Shown: piece after piece, positions 5,764 to 5,930 of the stretch
Layout of the letters: the number at the start of each line of letters is the position of its first letter
Numbering within the stretch: the stretch's first letter is position 1
Source: Planctomycetaceae bacterium
GTDB taxonomy: Bacteria > Planctomycetota > Planctomycetia > Pirellulales > Thermoguttaceae
Length of the DNA: 5,930 nucleotides
NCBI GenBank assembly: GCA_009776995.1
Contig: WRMR01000321.1
Location: 1-5,930, forward strand
Reading direction: 5' to 3'
Position numbers and translations under genes: made by a program
Notes under the pieces: generated by a model
Database searches by the model: none
What the model was told of the DNA's origin: nothing
Seen by the model: only the letters and a program-made list of their open reading frames with translations

Positions 5764-5875
5764 GTTAATTGTTCTTTCCAGTTTACAGACGGGAAACAGG
5801 GAAGTCAAGAGTCAGGTAAAATTTTTCAGAAAACCGCACGAAATCTTCGTATGAACTTGAAATATTGTCCCATCG

Positions 5876-5930
5876 AGCGGTGAAATCACCGCCTCGCAGC
5901 GGTGATGTTGCCTCTTTGAGCGGTGATGTT
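5876..5930. repeat. Edge of a 21/22-bp interspersed or tandem repeat
   Basis: The core AGCGGTGA occurs at 5876, 5898 and 5919, with steps of 22 and 21 bp. The last two copies agree over all 12 visible bases (AGCGGTGATGTT), and the array is cut by the window end. The first copy is also one arm of a strong hairpin: GCGGTGA (5877-5883) and TCACCGC (5886-5892), extendable to CGAG/CTCG with one bulged C. A 21-bp period keeps every frame open: plus gives the heptad SGDVASL, minus gives GNITAQR or TSPLKEA. It may be a coding heptad repeat or a non-coding array. Confidence 0.6.

Larger units (their letters stand above)
5436..5930. other. Intergenic stretch without a convincing gene
   Basis: Nothing in these 495 bases has the look of a protein gene. 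The longest frame (plus, 5578-5883) starts with GTG, lacks an SD, is rich in Cys, Arg and Trp in no ordered pattern, and ends inside the right-hand repeat. Visible structure consists of short inverted repeats CGGAG/CTCCG (5534-5538, 5545-5549) and AGGTG/CACCT (5557-5561, 5569-5573), the 17-bp palindrome at 5747-5763, and the repeat from 5876 onward. The promoter of the membrane-protein gene should lie at about 5442-5530, but no good -35/-10 pair is visible. Confidence 0.55.

Noticed and set aside
5794..5822. Promoter with TAAAAT -10 at 5817-5822
   Set aside because: The hexamer 17 bp upstream (AAACAG) has no match to a -35 box.
5578..5883. Plus-strand ORF of 101 aa in the right intergenic region
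   Set aside because: GTG start without SD, disordered Cys/Arg/Trp-rich content, no domain; it also runs through the 17-bp palindrome and into the repeat.
5876..5930. CRISPR array at the right edge
   Set aside because: The 21-22 bp period leaves no room for unique spacers; copies abut and share most of their length.

Overview
The window most likely comes from a member of the Planctomycetota, probably a Pirellulales-type chromosome. This is inferred from gene content, not from a marker gene. The support is a Tat-exported Gfo/Idh/MocA oxidoreductase with the long VWTNRP / QKPL subfamily signature, an exported type I sulfatase, an exported xylose-isomerase-like TIM-barrel protein, and a tiny lipoprotein of the 'HPG...QR...DP.P...RPRD' type. 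That combination is very common in planctomycetes. Lentisphaerota or Verrucomicrobiota are weaker alternatives.

Layout, left to right. (1) Positions 1-117 may hold the last codons of a rightward gene (stop at 60-62). (2) A 95-aa lipoprotein gene lies on the minus strand (118-405). (3) An AT-rich divergent promoter region spans 406-630. (4) A 496-aa Tat-dependent oxidoreductase (631-2121) is followed by a well-formed hairpin plus T-tract terminator (2193-2230). (5) A 494-aa secreted sulfatase (2269-3753) follows closely; its real start is the ATG at 2269, behind a clear AGGAGA. (6) Convergent to it is a 317-aa secreted sugar isomerase/epimerase-like protein on the minus strand (3824-4777). (7) A 187-bp spacer contains two consecutive inverted repeats, each with a 9-nt centre. 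(8) A 156-aa polytopic membrane protein (4965-5435, minus) contains two different arrays of 4-residue glycine repeats, encoded by 12-bp tandem DNA repeats. Its DNA is visibly more AT-rich than its neighbours. (9) About 495 bp without a convincing gene (5436-5930) carries a perfect 17-bp palindrome and ends in a 21/22-bp repeat that runs off the window.

Working together: the three enzymes are all predicted to be exported and all belong to families acting on sugars. The simplest reading is peripheral breakdown of a sulfated glycan. The sulfatase removes sulfate esters, while the oxidoreductase and the isomerase-like protein oxidise and rearrange sugar units, possibly by a 3-keto-sugar route. 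The substrate cannot be read from the sequence. The glycine-repeat membrane protein and the repeats to its right are the least explained parts and the best candidates for a closer look.
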